NCBI RefSeq assembly: GCF_000003815.2
Contig: NC_049997.1
Coordinates: forward strand, 13,486,913 to 13,550,912
DNA length: 64,000 bases
Source: Branchiostoma floridae
Lineage: Eukaryota > Chordata > Leptocardii > Amphioxiformes > Branchiostomatidae
Reading direction: 5' to 3'
This document shows positions 11,306 to 24,340 of this stretch, one piece after another; position 1 is the first letter of the stretch; each line of letters starts with the position of its first letter. A model generated the notes under the pieces. That model was not told the origin of the DNA, ran no database searches, and saw only the letters and a program-made list of their open reading frames with translations. The position numbers and the translations under genes are program-made.

Positions 11306-14300
11306 CTATCCAAACTTCAAGGTCATTTGGGAGCCGTCCCCGTTAGGAACAAGAAAACCCTTGTCAATGAGGTCCTCCACAAACTCGAACTCGATGATTT
11401 TATCTTCGAGGCCTTTTGGGACCACACCTCGCGACAGTGACCACGCCAAAAGTGCCTTGGAGGTTGCGGACATGTCCTGTAAGCAGTATAAAAAGGTACA
11501 CATGTCAATATGGATACGCTTTTTTATAACTTGTCTACATCTACATCTACATTGGAGTACCCCCAAATAGCCCCGCATGGGGCATTGTAGGGGGGGGGGG
11601 GTGAGGTCCCGGGTTAGGGCGGCACGGAATCACTCAACGTTGGGAGCACTTACAACCGTGCCAGGCAGGGCGTTCCACTCAGGAATTGTGCGTGGAAAAA
11701 AAGAGTTGTCGTTGTTGTTGTTGCTGTGAGCTATTTTGTCCCCTTTCTTTCACGAAAAGGGGAAAAGTATAAAGTCCGACATAAGGCCTAAGAACACGCC
11801 AAAAATAGTCGACCCCGTTCTTGGAGAGTAGAAATGTATGGAGGTCTTGTTTTCGGTGTAAAGAATTTCACAAAACCATTTTACGGAAATAGATATGAAA
11901 TCTTTGATATGAAATCTTTGATTTCTTATTTGATTTACGATTACGTCTGACGCTATTGTGTAGATTTAAACTGCAGTGCAGCTTAGTGACTGTAGACATA
12001 CGTAATGATGTTCTGAATCAACAAACGACCAGCATATGAGTATCAATACATAGATTAATATTTTTATCAGTTCTATAAGGAAAGGATGAAATGAAAAAAA
12101 ATGATGCATACCTAAATATCTATCACTTAAAGACAACTTTCTTATGAAATAGACTCTATCTTCTGACGCAGAATCACACAAATTGTATATTGTGTTTCTG
12201 TACTGCAGTTTGTTTGTGTTCTGCAAGAGGACGCTTACCGTCAAGGGTAGATGTCTTAATGTTGTGATTACTACCAAGCAATGCATATATCAAGATATGT
12301 ACGATGTACCTCGTCATCTGCAACGACGATGCACCTAGCGAGGATCTGTGAGACCAGCTGGTCCTGTACTATCTGATACAGCATGTGTTGGGGGAACAGG
12401 ACGAAGCCAACTGTGTATACAAACGGAAAGAAAAATGTTGAGTGTCTAACGGCATAACGATTTAGCATGAGCGGAACCAAAACGTTAACGCTAGTTCACC
12501 AAGCTTACGTTATATTCGCTGTATGAAGAATATAGGGTATTTAAAGATATCAAGTCGGCGGCCGGTTCTTTCAAATTGCAATATTTTGACATTATTTCAG
12601 TTTTAAATCACCTCCTTGACATACCTAAATATCCCATTTTTTAAACAATATATATAGTTTACCCATAGATAAAGATATGCTAGCGTTTCAGGTGCTCTGA
12701 AAGTGCTTTATATTCCGTTTAACAAGGTATTGTGTTGCTTCCGGTGTGTCTGTCGGTATATCTGTATATCCCCCTCCATATGCTAGGCATCTCATTACAG
12801 AGGGACAGGAAGCGGAGTTTAGAGTTGGTGGAATCAGCTATTTATCAACCTTGTGACACAAGCACGAGGATGTACTTATTTGGTCTCCCTGTTTGTGTTT
12901 TTGAAGTTACATATTTTCCATATGCTAGTCGCCTTCACCGTACAGTGAATGATAAACGCATGTAATGTCAATCAAAAACTTGATTACAACATTATCAACT
13001 GGACTATGTTATAATACAACTACAATATGTTATAATTTTGCACAAGGCATACAGGAAATATTTCACAAAGGCGTGAGATCTTGGAACTCTTGTTTCGCAC
13101 CATACATGTAGCAAATTATGTTATAACAATGACTGGACATTTATGCTATTTTAAAGACATTACATACTGGCATTCCAAAGCAGTCCGAAAAGTCCTAGCT
13201 CCTCCTCCTTGCGACACAGGCTAGCCAGAAACACGTCGTATGTTCCAGTAGTGTTGGCTCGTATGAACAGGTAGTACCTAAGGGGATAGGGTTTGTCTTA
13301 TTGGAACAGTCTGGTTATGTTTAACGTTACTTATTTCTGTCATCTGATATTAACAAGTTGATCACGTGTACAAAATAATTTTTCCTAGGCATACCAGGCA
13401 TGTAAAGCAAACAAACAAACAAACAAACAAACAAACAAATGAACAAGCATTCTAACGTCTCCAGTGTTAAAGAACAACATGCCATTACCTGTAGAAGAGA
13501 CGTTTAGACCCCTCATGGCTGCCTCCCTTGTACACGTGCACTTCTCCGTTACAGCACATCCTCTTCACTAGCTCAAGCCGAGCCTGTGTAGGAAAACCGC
13601 ATGACTACGTAGCTACAGGTACCATATACTTAGCCTTTGAGACATTGTATGTGAGTATAGTATCTCCTTCCATTGCCTTTTACGTCCCAGATTACAACTG
13701 AAGTCAGGTACCCATTGATTTATCATTGTTGCCTTCCATTGTACCATGTACACATGTCGTGCAATAAAGTTCATTATCATATAGCCAGGGGACGTGGGCC
13801 AATCAGAAGGCCCCATTTCATGCTGGTTATGACGCCGTAACAGCCGTGCATTATATTTTTGATTATCGCACGTGTGCATTAAAAACTTTTAATAGAAAGT
13901 TTAAACCAATCAGAAGGACAGACAAACAGGACGCTGGCCAATCAGAATGAGATATCCAGGAATCGTCCATCTGCCAAGATAGGGGTATAAGTACAGGCAT
14001 GGCAGGGGGGATGGCTCCCTCTATTAACATCGGTAGTGCGTGTTTCTTTGTCCAAAGAAAACATTTGCCGTCTTAAAACAACATTGAATTACCTATAATA
14101 CTTAAGACAATAAAATCTATTTCAAGTCATGTCCAATTTAAACTGCAATTGGAAAATAAAATTATTTGCACCCCCGCCCATTCAAGTTCAGACGACAATA
14201 ACACCACGGTCCGCCATTGAGTAGCGGTCATGACGCTGGAGGACCAAAATGCTACCGTTCTTCGGAGAAGTCGTGTCTGAGTTCGTAGTGAACGAGATTC

Positions 14301-14961
14301 TCAAGAGCTGTGAAGCACAGGGATCCCGGAATGCCTCAGGAAAGCCGGCAGAGATTTAGCGGCTCCTCATAAAACCACCTCGTTCGCTTCGCTCACTCGA
14401 TGGTTTTATTCAGTGGTTATAGCAAAAGGACCAGGCGTTATGACACCATATACACCTCGGGGCGGGTCATTAACCCTTAATTCTTTCTTTCATTCATTCA
14501 TCCATTCATCAATACACCTGGGTGGAGTGAGGAAAACTGTATTTCCCAAGGACGAAATGTTTAGCCAGGAATGCCAGAAATAAATAGAATGAAATACGGT
14601 TTCTACATTTGTTGTTAAAATGTACATTAACGTCTTCTTTCAATTCAAGACAGGCATCGTCCAAGTCGCCGACAAGACCCGCAAGGTGCTCCCTCCTGAC
14701 GTCTGTGTATGTGTGGATCCTGAAGTCCTTGGAGAGGGACTGCCACCCGTGAGACTGTAGGGTCTGAGTGTCAAGATATGGGAACAAAATAAACACATCA
14801 TCACTAACGCTCATGCCAATCACTTAAGAAGAGCCTCGATTATAAAAAAAAAAGACTGTCCATACCTTTTTTAACAGTTGCCGTTCATTTTCGGAGAATC
14901 TCTTAATCTTGCCAGACAGCGACACCTCTTTGGCCACGGTGACAGGCCGGCACACTGCCAT
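11306..14961 (-). CDS. Gene A: unrecognised 236-residue protein, six exons
   Basis: I do not recognise this family. Coding exons in transcription order are 14961-14866, 14763-14626, 13583-13489, 13277-13168, 12410-12310 and 11476-11306, with intron phases 0, 0, 2, 1, 0. All splice sites are GT-AG and the frame runs from the ATG at 14961 to TAG. The start is chosen because gene B has an ATG at the equivalent place in an exon of similar size. Blocks shared with gene B are GWQSLSKDF in exon 2, YYLFIRANTTGTYDVFLA and CRKEE in exon 4, and KIIEFEFVEDLI followed by LVP in exon 6. No signal peptide or membrane segment is evident, so a soluble cytosolic protein is likely. Exon 4 looks most conserved and may be the functional core. 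The structure is certain enough to call a gene; the function is unknown. Confidence 0.8.
11530..11960. repeat. Dispersed repeat inserted in intron 5 of gene A
   Basis: This block, starting near TACATCTACATCTACATTGG and including a run of G at 11590, is missing from the same intron of the duplicate locus C. Part of it (11720-11860, with phrases such as GAAAAGGGGAAAAGTATAAA) resembles 19780-19910 in an intron of gene B, so it is a repeat family. Its class is unknown. Confidence 0.5.
13406..13440. repeat. (AAAC)n microsatellite
   Basis: About eight AAAC units lie in the intron between exons 3 and 4 of gene A. Confidence 0.9.
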
Positions 14962-15206
14962 GTCAGTCGATAAAATGTTAGCATTCAAAGGATGGTAGGG
15001 AAGCGTACATAAAGACAGTGGCCTATCTCCAGTTTCTATGAAACAGGAACTGAAACTACCGCAGTGAAGGCGAAACCATCGGGAATATCTCCCCTTCTTG
15101 GATTGCCTTGGCACTTGGCAGTGCGCCAGTTTACCGCGTGGTTTCTATGATGGGATGTCATACACAGCCATAGCTACTACGTCATATATACGCTGTAGAA
15201 ATGAAT

Positions 15207-15210
15207 TATA

Positions 15211-15275
<65 letters not shown>

Positions 15276-15490
15276 GCGTGTGCGTTTGTGTGCGGGTGGC
15301 TTTTATTTGTGCGAAGTTATGTTGGATGTCTGTGTGCGTGTGTTACTGTGTGTGTGTGCATGTGTGTGCATGCGTGTGTGTGCGTGTGTGGGGGGTTTAT
15401 TTGTGCGAAGTTATGTTGGATATCTGTGTGTGCGCGCGCGCGCGCGTGCGTGTGTGTGTGTGCACGCGTATGTGTAGCCATGTGTGCGTG
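15207..15490. repeat. (TG)n / (GTGC)n microsatellite
   Basis: A long TG run, then degenerate GTGTGC repeats and a pure CG run near 15430. Two copies of the phrase TTTGTGCGAAGTTATGTTGGAT are embedded about 100 bp apart (15305 and 15400), showing a local duplication. The long Cys/Val ORFs here are artefacts of the repeat. Confidence 0.95.
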
Positions 15491-15659
15491 TGTAGGAGTA
15501 TATACAAAACGCCCATGCACAATCTAAAGTCAGTGTCCCATACAACACCCATCACCGGAACGTTATAGTACCTCACCCATCCGGACTTTCTACTGAACAA
15601 AAATTACCACACTTACAAGAAAAAGTTATTTCCCCATAGTTTCGTTCCTGTTCACATTG

Positions 15660-16300
15660 TATGTGGAGGTATAAGAATTTCCAAGATGTCGACGTCAGTT
15701 GCTAAAAATAGACAAAAATCTCGTCTGGTTTCGCATACAGGTTCGATCACGTGATCTGACGACACACAAAAATGAGTCATTTGCAAAAATAAACGGGAAA
15801 TTCTCACGGTTTCTCATGCAGTTTCGGTCATACCACTATTCTTGGAAATTCCAAAAGAAGACGTCACTGTCTAGGGCTGTTATCTTTCGTAGTTTCGTTC
15901 ACATGACCATTGTTATAATGATACATGTATATAAGGCATTATGTTCCTGGTTCATTCTTTAACCGGCCCGTAGCGCAATAGAAAAAAGTACCTAGACACA
16001 GTTCTACGTCCAAGGTAAGAAACTATTTTACATTGCGCGCGCGCGCGCGCGTTTGCGTGCGTGCGTGCATGCGTGCTTGTGTGTGTGTTTGTGGATTTTT
16101 GTCAGTATTGTTTCATTGATGCATTCGCTCTACATTGGGAGTGAATGCGGTCCTATCTGAAACTCGGCTACCTTGTCTTATAGAAATAAAGCTGTCGAAA
16201 ATTTCAAATCTCCAAGCAGACGTTAGAAAGAGATTGTAACGTCTGTATTTTTGTTCCAGTCTCGCTACGAGTTGATGGATGTTTTGATAGGGATGCGCGA
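15660..16300. repeat. Outer part of the inverted duplication, upstream of gene A
   Basis: The segment matches the reverse complement of 24345-25060, including a CG-rich microsatellite at 16036-16060 and its partner at 24596. It forms the outermost matched part of the duplication arms. No gene is seen in it. Confidence 0.7.
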
Positions 16301-17082
16301 TGCTTGCAGAATATATAACAAGGCTTCCGACTATTTCGGATAAATATTCCAGTCGTGCGGGTTATCCTCCGTGACCTCCATGCAGATATTGGAGCGGAAA
16401 CCACCGTGACCTTGTTTCTGACTACCAGCAGAAACAGCTGGTCGTTTTGTTTTAGCGGCGGGTTGTTGTCAGAGAAGCTAGAATACGTTACTGTAACAAG
16501 CTTCCTCCGACATGTGCTCGGAGATTACTATTGTGTGCACGCGATGCATACAAAACAAGGACGTCACACGATTCCAGATATAAACACGTCCACTGCATTA
16601 TTTCTATGAAAAATAGAGATATCGTTTTAAGCGTGTCTGTCTCTTTCTCTGTCTTCCCAGATTTTTGTAGTCAGCATAACTGAAAGACCTCTGGATGGAT
16701 TGTGATGATATTTGGTATGTGGGTAGGTGTTGGGAAGACAAAGGTCAAGGTCTATTCGAGGCCCCCTCTATGTGACCTTGATACTGCAGCAGAAATTATA
16801 TGACTGGTTTATTTCGAAATTCAACAACTTGACAATGACATTGCAGCCACACGGCTGAATTGCGACTTGTCATTACAAACCGTTAACATCAAAGTGGTTA
16901 AAATCGAGGCAATAACATAGTTCTTAAAAGGCATTTCAGACCGACAAATTAAAACAGTATTGGGATAAAATGAAGTGTCATTACCAAAACATTTAAGATA
17001 GAATTTACTTAACACAGTAATATCAGTATATAGCTATTCAAAATACATAATGCTATTTGGTACAAAAACACTGAGGTGACAA

Positions 17083-18829
17083 TTACTCGTTCAAAAGGCG
17101 GACCATGAAGGGTACAGCGCTGTTGCGATAGCGTTCAGTTCTACAGCGAGTAGTGTTCAGTTTGTGGAATGATATTGTCAGTCTGCCACTGATCTCACCT
17201 CTGGCTGGTGGCAGTAAGTGCAAGAAATGTTCAGACTGGCTGAGAGAGTTAGCAAAGTTTTTGATCAGGTCAAGACGTCGTGCTTGTAGAGAAGGTAGTC
17301 CCAAGTCAGAACAGGCATCGGTGTAAGACGTGTAGTTGTGCCCCAGTATAATACGCACAGCTCTCCGTTGGACCTTCTCGATCCTGTCACTAAGTGCTGT
17401 GGTGAGCCCGGAATGCCAGACGGGGGCACAATACTCCAGGACTGGTCGAATGTAAGACACATACACTGTGACAAGGTCGTCGATGGATACGTGAAAGTGT
17501 TTCAGTTTGCGGAGGAGGCACAGACGTCGACTTGATTTGCTACAAATGGAGTCGACATGGGAGTTCCATCGTAAATCAGACTGAAGCAGCACACCCAGGA
17601 TTTTCATAACTACAACCTGTTGGAGCTCTGTGTTGTCGATCGTGAGAGGAGGTGTTGGGTACGGGGTCTTCCTGAATTGGATATGCATGACTTGACACTT
17701 CTTGGGATGCAGTTTCATATGGCTGGTTCGAGACCAGTTGTCCAAGTCGTTCAAGTCCTGCTGCATACTTGAAGGATTTAAGTTGGGGGTTCTTATTTCC
17801 AACAAATTCAGGTCATCAACGAATTTCCAGCGTTTGGAGGCAGCCTGATGTGCGGCGCTGTTGATATACGCAAGGAAAATCAAAGGCCCGAGTAGAGTCC
17901 CCTGGGGTAATCCACAGGTCACCTTCAAGCTGTCGGAAAGTGTTCCATGGTAGCGTACAGCCTGGCTCCTGTTAGAGAGGAAGTCTACAATCCATCTTGT
18001 CACGGAGGGGCGCAGGCCGAGATCAAGCAGACGTTGGATAGCAAGGTTATGACACACACGATCGAAGGCCTTGCTATAATCGGTTGAAACAAGAGAACAC
18101 AGGACGCCGGGTCTATCGGTGGCTTTGAAAACCTCGTTGGTCAAATCTAGAAGGCAATGTGTTGTCGATTTGCCCTTGAGGCAGCCGTACTGTTGAACAT
18201 CGATTTGGGGAGCGATGTCGGTCAGCACCCACCGCGAGACAAAACGTTCGGCGACTTTCGCTAGCAGGGATGTCAAGGAGATCGGACGAAGTTCGGCTAT
18301 CGAAGGAGGTTTTGTCTTAGGTATTGGAACAATGACCGCACATTTCCATTCGTCCGGCACTAAGCCTTGTTGGTTTACCTTGTTGGAGGGAGCTATTGAG
18401 AATGTCGGTGAAAGGTTCGCTCAGTTCACACGCAAATTCTTTGATTATTTTACCAGGAATGCCATCTGGTCCAGCTGCTTTGCGTGTTTTGACCCTTTGT
18501 AGTTCTTTGTAGACATCCCAGGGTTGAACACATGGTGCCGGAAACGAAGGTAAGTACGCGGGCAGTGCTGTTGTGTCGATGGCAGGTAGAGACTGTATCA
18601 CTGATCCGAGTGTTTTGTTAATCTCCATGGCAATACCGGGTTTGTCGTCGGGGGCGAACCCGTTGATGAAAAATTCCATTTTTTGTATCTTTTGACCTAG
18701 ACATGCTATGGTCTTTATTCTTTGGTGATAGATAGCTTGTGATGTATTAAAGGAAGAAGCGACATGTAGCTTGCTCTGGAACTGCAGGGGCGTTGTTGTC
18801 AAAAATTTCCAAGGAGCATTACGGAACAT
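17083..18829 (-). mobile_element. LINE reverse transcriptase remnant, 5' truncated, one frameshift
   Basis: The main frame (18360-17083, 425 codons) shows successive reverse transcriptase blocks: a RPISL motif, the DYSKAFDRV block with a catalytic Asp, LPQGTLLGP, and a FVDD active-site box (the usual form is YADD or YVDD). It continues with the C-terminal thumb segments SYIRPVLEYCAPVW and IEKVQRRAVRII. The upstream part (18829-18317), including RKAAGPDGI, is in another frame, so there is at least one frameshift near 18370. The endonuclease domain is absent. By these motifs it belongs to the Jockey/CR1/L2 group of non-LTR elements; the exact clade is not decided. It lies between genes A and B and is not likely to be active. 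Confidence 0.85.
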
Positions 18830-19029
18830 AGTACGACGTATAGTAACGACGGATTTCCATGATATTCAGTTTGCAAGTATCTTTGGTGTATATAATGAAG
18901 TTCAAATTATGCAAAGTAGACCTTAATTTGCATATCTAATAAGATTGAAAAAAAATTCTTGTTTAATAAAATGTTGTCGCTGTCTCCTAACTCTAATTAA
19001 CCCAGTTCTGTTGACCCCAGTAGGTGAAC

Positions 19030-22000
19030 ATGGCACTAGTGGAACAACAGAACACCGCTATTCTGAGCGGAAAGATCAGACGCTTCCAGGTGGACGTCCG
19101 CGTGGCAATCCAAACCGTGAGTTATCATTGAATCATGAAAACTATTATAACAAAAGTGAAATATTTCTTTCTATACCATGAACGTAAATCATTTGTTGAC
19201 TGTGTTGACTAGAATCTTGCATGACGATTCTTAGTAGCAGGTCCCGATGTTCTGCCCTTGGGAAAGTTATTTAACATGGATTTTTACTCTGTGACGGAGG
19301 GTAACCTCCGACGACAGAGTATTGTTGTTGTTCGATGTGATGAGTGTTCGCATCTCTATCTCTATGTTCCCTTTGCCACATTCGTATGTAGTTTGTCATG
19401 TCGTCTGCACGAAGTTGCACAGTTCATCTCATGTTGCAGGCGCTGAAAGAATGCGGCTGGCAGTCCCTGACTAAGGAGTTCAGTGTGGAGTCCTACACCC
19501 AGCTGGACAGGGAGGGGCTGGACCTGATTGTGGAGTGTGTGGACGAGGGTTTCCCCAACTTCAGGGAGGACGTTCAGGTGAGGTTTATCTCACAAAAAAA
19601 CGTTACCGTATGAACAAGAGTTCGAAGATCTCGTACCTCTGCGAATGGGTGATCTTTGACTTCTCTGATTGTCTTGTTTTGAGCACTATCGGTACCATTT
19701 TTTACAAATTATGTGCGAACTTGCCAAAATTTCTATTTCTATCTACTCTCCAAGTTAAAGTAGAGGTTCATCCCCGACTGTTTTTTTTTAAGATTTTAGA
19801 GGTTTTTGAGGCTTTCTTATATGTCTCGTTTTTATGTCCGCTTCTGGCAGGCGAACATGAAGAAAACGGGGAAAACTAGAAATTCCGACACCTTAAAACA
19901 CGTCAAAAACAGCCGGGGCCGAATCTATGCTTTTGGAGTACATCTTGTTCAATACTCTTATCTTTCTTTCCTATAAAAGGCTCGAGTAAACGTTGCCAAG
20001 AGAATGCACGCCACTGGACGGGCGGAAGTCTACAAGGGCAGAAACCAGCACGGTTTCCATGATAAATTCTACAGGTAAGTAGGTTTGTTTGATTTGGTGC
20101 CCCTTCCCTTATTCAAAGTCCGAATTTGCATGGTCCATTTTGAGGTTGATATGTTAAAAAAACTACATAAATTTACCACATCAGAATGACTTCCACATCA
20201 AAATATACTGAAGACATTTTATTCTGAAAATAAGTCGATGAGACGTTGAGAATTTGCCCTATTTGTCCTCTGTCCCACGAACGTCTAACAAGATGTTGGG
20301 TTTATAAATTAAAGCTTTTCATATGACGTCATCTGCGCCATTTTGGATTACAACGTGCGTCTGTAAAACACACGAAGATGCTTAATCCAATTACCCACCA
20401 ACATGGCCGCCAGGGGATTCAGATTATAATTATTATGACGCAAATGAAAGGCCCGTAGAGCATTAAATACAATCATTGTTTTGTAAGTTTACGCCATGAA
20501 AATAATTGCATCCGATCTAGGTACTACCTGTTCGTGCGAGCCAACACGAACGGCACGTACGACGTCTTCCTGGCCTACGTCTGTCGCAAAGAAGAATTCG
20601 ACTTTTTCATGGCTGTCAAAAGGTGCATCGCGGGTAAGGAGATTGCTGCATGATAGATAATAGGATTTTTACACCAACTTTTTAATCAAAAGCTTTGTGC
20701 AAAAAAAGACCATAGCAAGACAAAAGATACAACCATATCATTACAATCAATTTAAATGTCAGGTCATACAAAACAGACACACACAGACACCGGAAACAAT
20801 ACCCTCCGTTATTCATGAAGGTAGAAACGTAGTCACAGACTGTAGAAATGGGGTAGACACTTTGGTAAAGGACTTCTGAGCTAAGACCAGGCAATGTGGA
20901 ACCCATTGGCAACTATGTACCCTATCTGTGGGCCAATTTTTTGCAGCTATATCGACTAGCTTGACCTTTGGGAGGCCCTACAGAGACTTGTTCGAAAATG
21001 GTAAACCTGGCGTTTTCCTACGATTCTGCAACGGGCTGTTTATGTTTGTGTGTGTGTGTGTGTGTGTTTGTTTGTTTGTTAACAACACAAGTACAGTATC
21101 TATGGATGGTTCTGTATAATATTTTGTGATTAGGTAGGGGTTGCAAAAAGCTAAGTCAAGTTGGATAAATGACTTCCTAGCGACTACTTACGGTACTGCA
21201 GAGTAGCTTCAAAGTTGTATCCCACGTTATGTGTTAACAGGGACCCTGAACGTGGCGAAAAGCTTGCCTGACATCATCTGGAAGAAGTTGGCAGGGGACT
21301 CAAAGGTCGCCCAGGCCATCACAGAAGGGGTCATCGGTGATGGTTCTCAGGTATTATCGTCATTATACCCCTGTCACATTATCCACGATCTTCGGGTGTA
21401 TCGATGGAAGATCGGCCATTTTTAAGATCGACAGAGGGTTGCGCGTATTTTTAACCTGAAAACCGCCCTGTCACATATAAGCCATACTTTGTACCTTGTA
21501 CAATTGTTGTGCAATAAAGTTATTATTATAAGCGAGGCTCGGGCGATTGCCGCAGAATCGTCGGCCGATCGATTTTCGCACAATGTGACAGGGGTATTAC
21601 ACACACTAGTCATTACTTATACCCCCTTTCCGCTAGGACGGCGCTCTCGCCGCGCTCTCTCTGCGACATAGAATTTGAAAAATGGCTCAACGAATTGTAT
21701 AGAAAAGAAATTTTATTTACACTTGTGTTTTTTGCTGTCCTCTCAGTCACACTTTTACATGCTGTATGATGTACCCAGTATGAAATCAAAAGTTACGCAT
21801 GTACTATTTAGATCGCAGTGAGAGCGCATCGCAATCGCCCTCTAGTGAAACGGGGGCCTTTATACAAAAGAATAGTGGTGCCAAATGCGAAAACGTGTAC
21901 ACATTTAGTTTAATTCAAAGATGATTTCTCCCAATGACCTATAGATTAGGGTATATTGGATCTCCTTACTTGACCTTTGTCCTGCTGAGAATTTTTTTGC

Positions 22001-22738
22001 ATATTTAAGCATATTGATTAATCAGATCAGATCTCCCCAGTCGATGTGGTTTGTTCCGGCTTGCCGCATTAAGTAAGAAATACTCCAAACCCATAAAGAT
22101 ACAGACATCATATATGTGCATCCCGTATATGTACGGGTTCAACAGGACAAGATCCCTTATACGTTGTGTTTAAAGGACCTTATTATCTCCATGAAAATGG
22201 AGATATTATTTTGGGTGTACGTGTGTCTGTCTGTGTGTATGTTTGTCTGTGTGTATGTGGTTAAAGAGTTAAAGATAAGCATTTTGGGTGTACGTGTGTC
22301 TGTCTGTGTGTATGTTTGTCTGTGTGTATGTGGTTAAAGAGTTAAAGATAAGCAGGTACTAATTATACAGATTATTCCCTAATTTGCATTATTAACGTAA
22401 AAGTGTCATATGCACATACAGGAAATAATCAGATTGTCAACATTATGACCTGTGTAAGTTAGTCAAAGGTGTACATAACCAAGTATATATTATGCATATG
22501 TAAAAGTCATTTGCATAATCAGAATATTTCATGGAGATATGAGGTCTCCGAACTCTTATTTTTCCACGTTCTTGCTGTTCTGAAACTCCAGGCGGTTAGA
22601 GCTCCGAAGTATGGCGGCATCCCGAACGACCTCGGCGACAAGCTGATGGAGTTTGAGTTCGTGGAGAGTCTGATCGAGCGAGGGACTCTGGTTCCCGAGA
22701 ACGAGGAGGGCACCCAGTTCAAACTCGTCATCTGTTAG
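19030..22738 (+). CDS. Gene B: paralogue of gene A, 229 residues, six exons
   Basis: Coding exons are 19030-19116, 19440-19577, 19980-20074, 20521-20633, 21241-21350 and 22592-22738, with intron phases 0, 0, 2, 1, 0, identical to gene A. Exons 2 and 3 have exactly the same lengths as in gene A (138 and 95 nt). Shared blocks are LSGKIRRF in exon 1, GWQSLTKEF in exon 2, the AEVYKG segment in exon 3, YYLFVRANTNGTYDVFLA and CRKEE in exon 4, and LMEFEFVESLIERG followed by LVP in exon 6. Exon 5 is the most divergent. Overall similarity is moderate, so this is an old duplicate compared with locus C. No known domain is recognised. Intron 5 carries two MITEs and a 74 bp tandem duplication. Confidence 0.82.
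21046..21080. repeat. (TG)n/(TTTG)n microsatellite in intron 4 of gene B
   Basis: A TG run is followed by three TTTG units in the intron before exon 5. Confidence 0.9.
21366..21596 (+). mobile_element. MITE family 1 with TTA target duplication, intron 5 of gene B
   Basis: The 231 bp element has TACCCCTGTCACATT at the left and AATGTGACAGGGGTA at the right, flanked by TTA on both sides (21363-21365 and 21597-21599). The interior closely matches the copies in the large palindrome. A 3 bp TTA duplication points to a PIF/Harbinger-type transposase acting in trans. Confidence 0.85.
21618..21863. mobile_element. Second MITE in intron 5 of gene B (ACGGCGCTCTC family)
   Basis: The left end TACCCCCTTTCCGCTAGGA is followed by CGGCGCTCTCGCCGC. 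The right end has GAGAGCGCATCGC followed by CTCTAGTGAAACGGGGGCC. These form imperfect inverted repeats, and the inner words match the GC-rich hairpins at 3560 and 6860. It sits about 20 bp from the preceding MITE. Confidence 0.6.
22206..22353. repeat. 74 bp direct tandem duplication
   Basis: The unit beginning ATTTTGGGTGTACGTGTGTC and ending in AGTTAAAGATAAGC is present twice in direct succession in intron 5 of gene B. The copies look identical, so the duplication is recent, or it may be an assembly artefact. Confidence 0.85.
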
Positions 22739-24340
22739 GTCCTCGTTATCTGTTAAGTCATGAGATTCGGTCACATAGGTCGCGCGATCGTCATACCATC
22801 ACTAACTTGGGGCATTCCAGAGGACAATCGTGTAACGTTAAGTCTCTTGCGAAGTTCAACTGTCTTTGTACACAAAATGCTGTTTTAGATCCATGTCGGT
22901 TGTTGGTTCTGTCACGAAAAACTGTCGACCCTAGCCTTTTTAGGGTGGTGTGAGTGCGGGGGAGGGGGGTTGGACCGGTTTGCAATGGCAAGGGACATCA
23001 ATTTCCGATCTGATATCTTGGATTGGTGAAATTCAAAGCAGACTTCCTGTATTTTGCGCTCTGTTTATAATAACTGATTAAAGCAACTGTGTAGTTAACA
23101 TTGTACTTGTCTGTTCAGTTTATGAATATGCTTGTCCTTCCACAATGTATGCCTGCCAACACCAATTACAACACGGTTTTAAAATACCAGTGTCCTGTGC
23201 ATTTTATTTTCTACGTACAGTTAAACTATATTTTGTTTGATCACTTCGGCCAAAATCTGAACAAAATAATCCCTTCCTAAAAATTTTCTTCTGGATAGCA
23301 ACTCCCATAGACAGGATAATATATGACATGGAGACCCGGAATCAGGAGGGAAAAGTACGTTGTGTGTTTTCATTGACACATTATCTATTGGAAAACAATA
23401 CTCCCTTCTGGAGTGGAATGCCCCTTTAAAGAACAAGCTTTTTTTCACCGTCATCTGAATTAACGTGTTATATCGTGTTTCTTAGCCTTTGTATAACCAA
23501 GGAGATTTCGTCAAAGATGGCAACAATAAAATTCTGATTGACCAGCAGATATTGGGTCACATTTTTTCCACACATGGTCACATATGTTTAAGAATAGGCG
23601 AAAATCACCAACGGTAAATCTGCCTGCAGATAAGTCCAAAGTTTGTGGTGTTCATCAGGCATACCCACATTTGGCGTTACCAACTGCAGGAGGTGGCGCG
23701 CTTGCTTTTTAATAAATCTCATCAGCATATAGATAACCAATGGAAAATGTGCATTTTTCCAACCAATGGCAAGCCAGGAAGTCTCTGAAGGGGGCCAATC
23801 ATAGGCCAGTACTTTTCCACGGGCCGTGCGCAAAACCTACATGTGGCCTGGAGGGTCTGTTTCAGGCTGGGCAGGACCGTACGTCTCTTCTGGGCCACAT
23901 GTTTGGCGGCGGAAAGGAGCAGGATGGCGCCACCGGTCACCAGGCGTCACCGTGAGGGTCTCCAGAACATCTTCGAGGCCATGCGGTGTTTGTTCTAAAG
24001 GTAAGACGACCACTGACGGCCTATGATAGATATGGACAGGACTTTAATAGAAGCTTACCAGGCGTCTCCCCTAGGACTTACAAGCGTCTTACGTTTTTAC
24101 TTTTCAATAAAGCTGTTAAAAAAGTGTACAATTACATACATTTTGACATTTAGATGTACAGCTTCATGACTACATTTCCGGCTACAATTCTGACGCTATG
24201 TTCTCATTGCTTTTACTGTATACAACATACATACACATTTATTGCATCCTATGGCAGAACTATTGTACGTAAAATTTGCATTCCTTTGTTTTAGCAATGA
24301 CTGCTAATAAACACAATTCCAAACCAGGTGTTACGTTTTA
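22739..24340. other. Intergenic region with one exon-like segment
   Basis: Downstream of gene B there is no clear gene. A GC-richer patch at 23800-24000 has an ATG at 23924 opening a 24-codon ORF that ends at 23998, immediately before a consensus donor (GTAAGA at 24001). It may be a 5' exon, or a remnant of one. The rest shows nothing I can name. Confidence 0.4.

Noticed and set aside
15098-15600. Cys/Val/Cys ORFs up to 156 codons.
   Set aside because: Products of the (TG)n microsatellite on one strand and (CA)n on the other.
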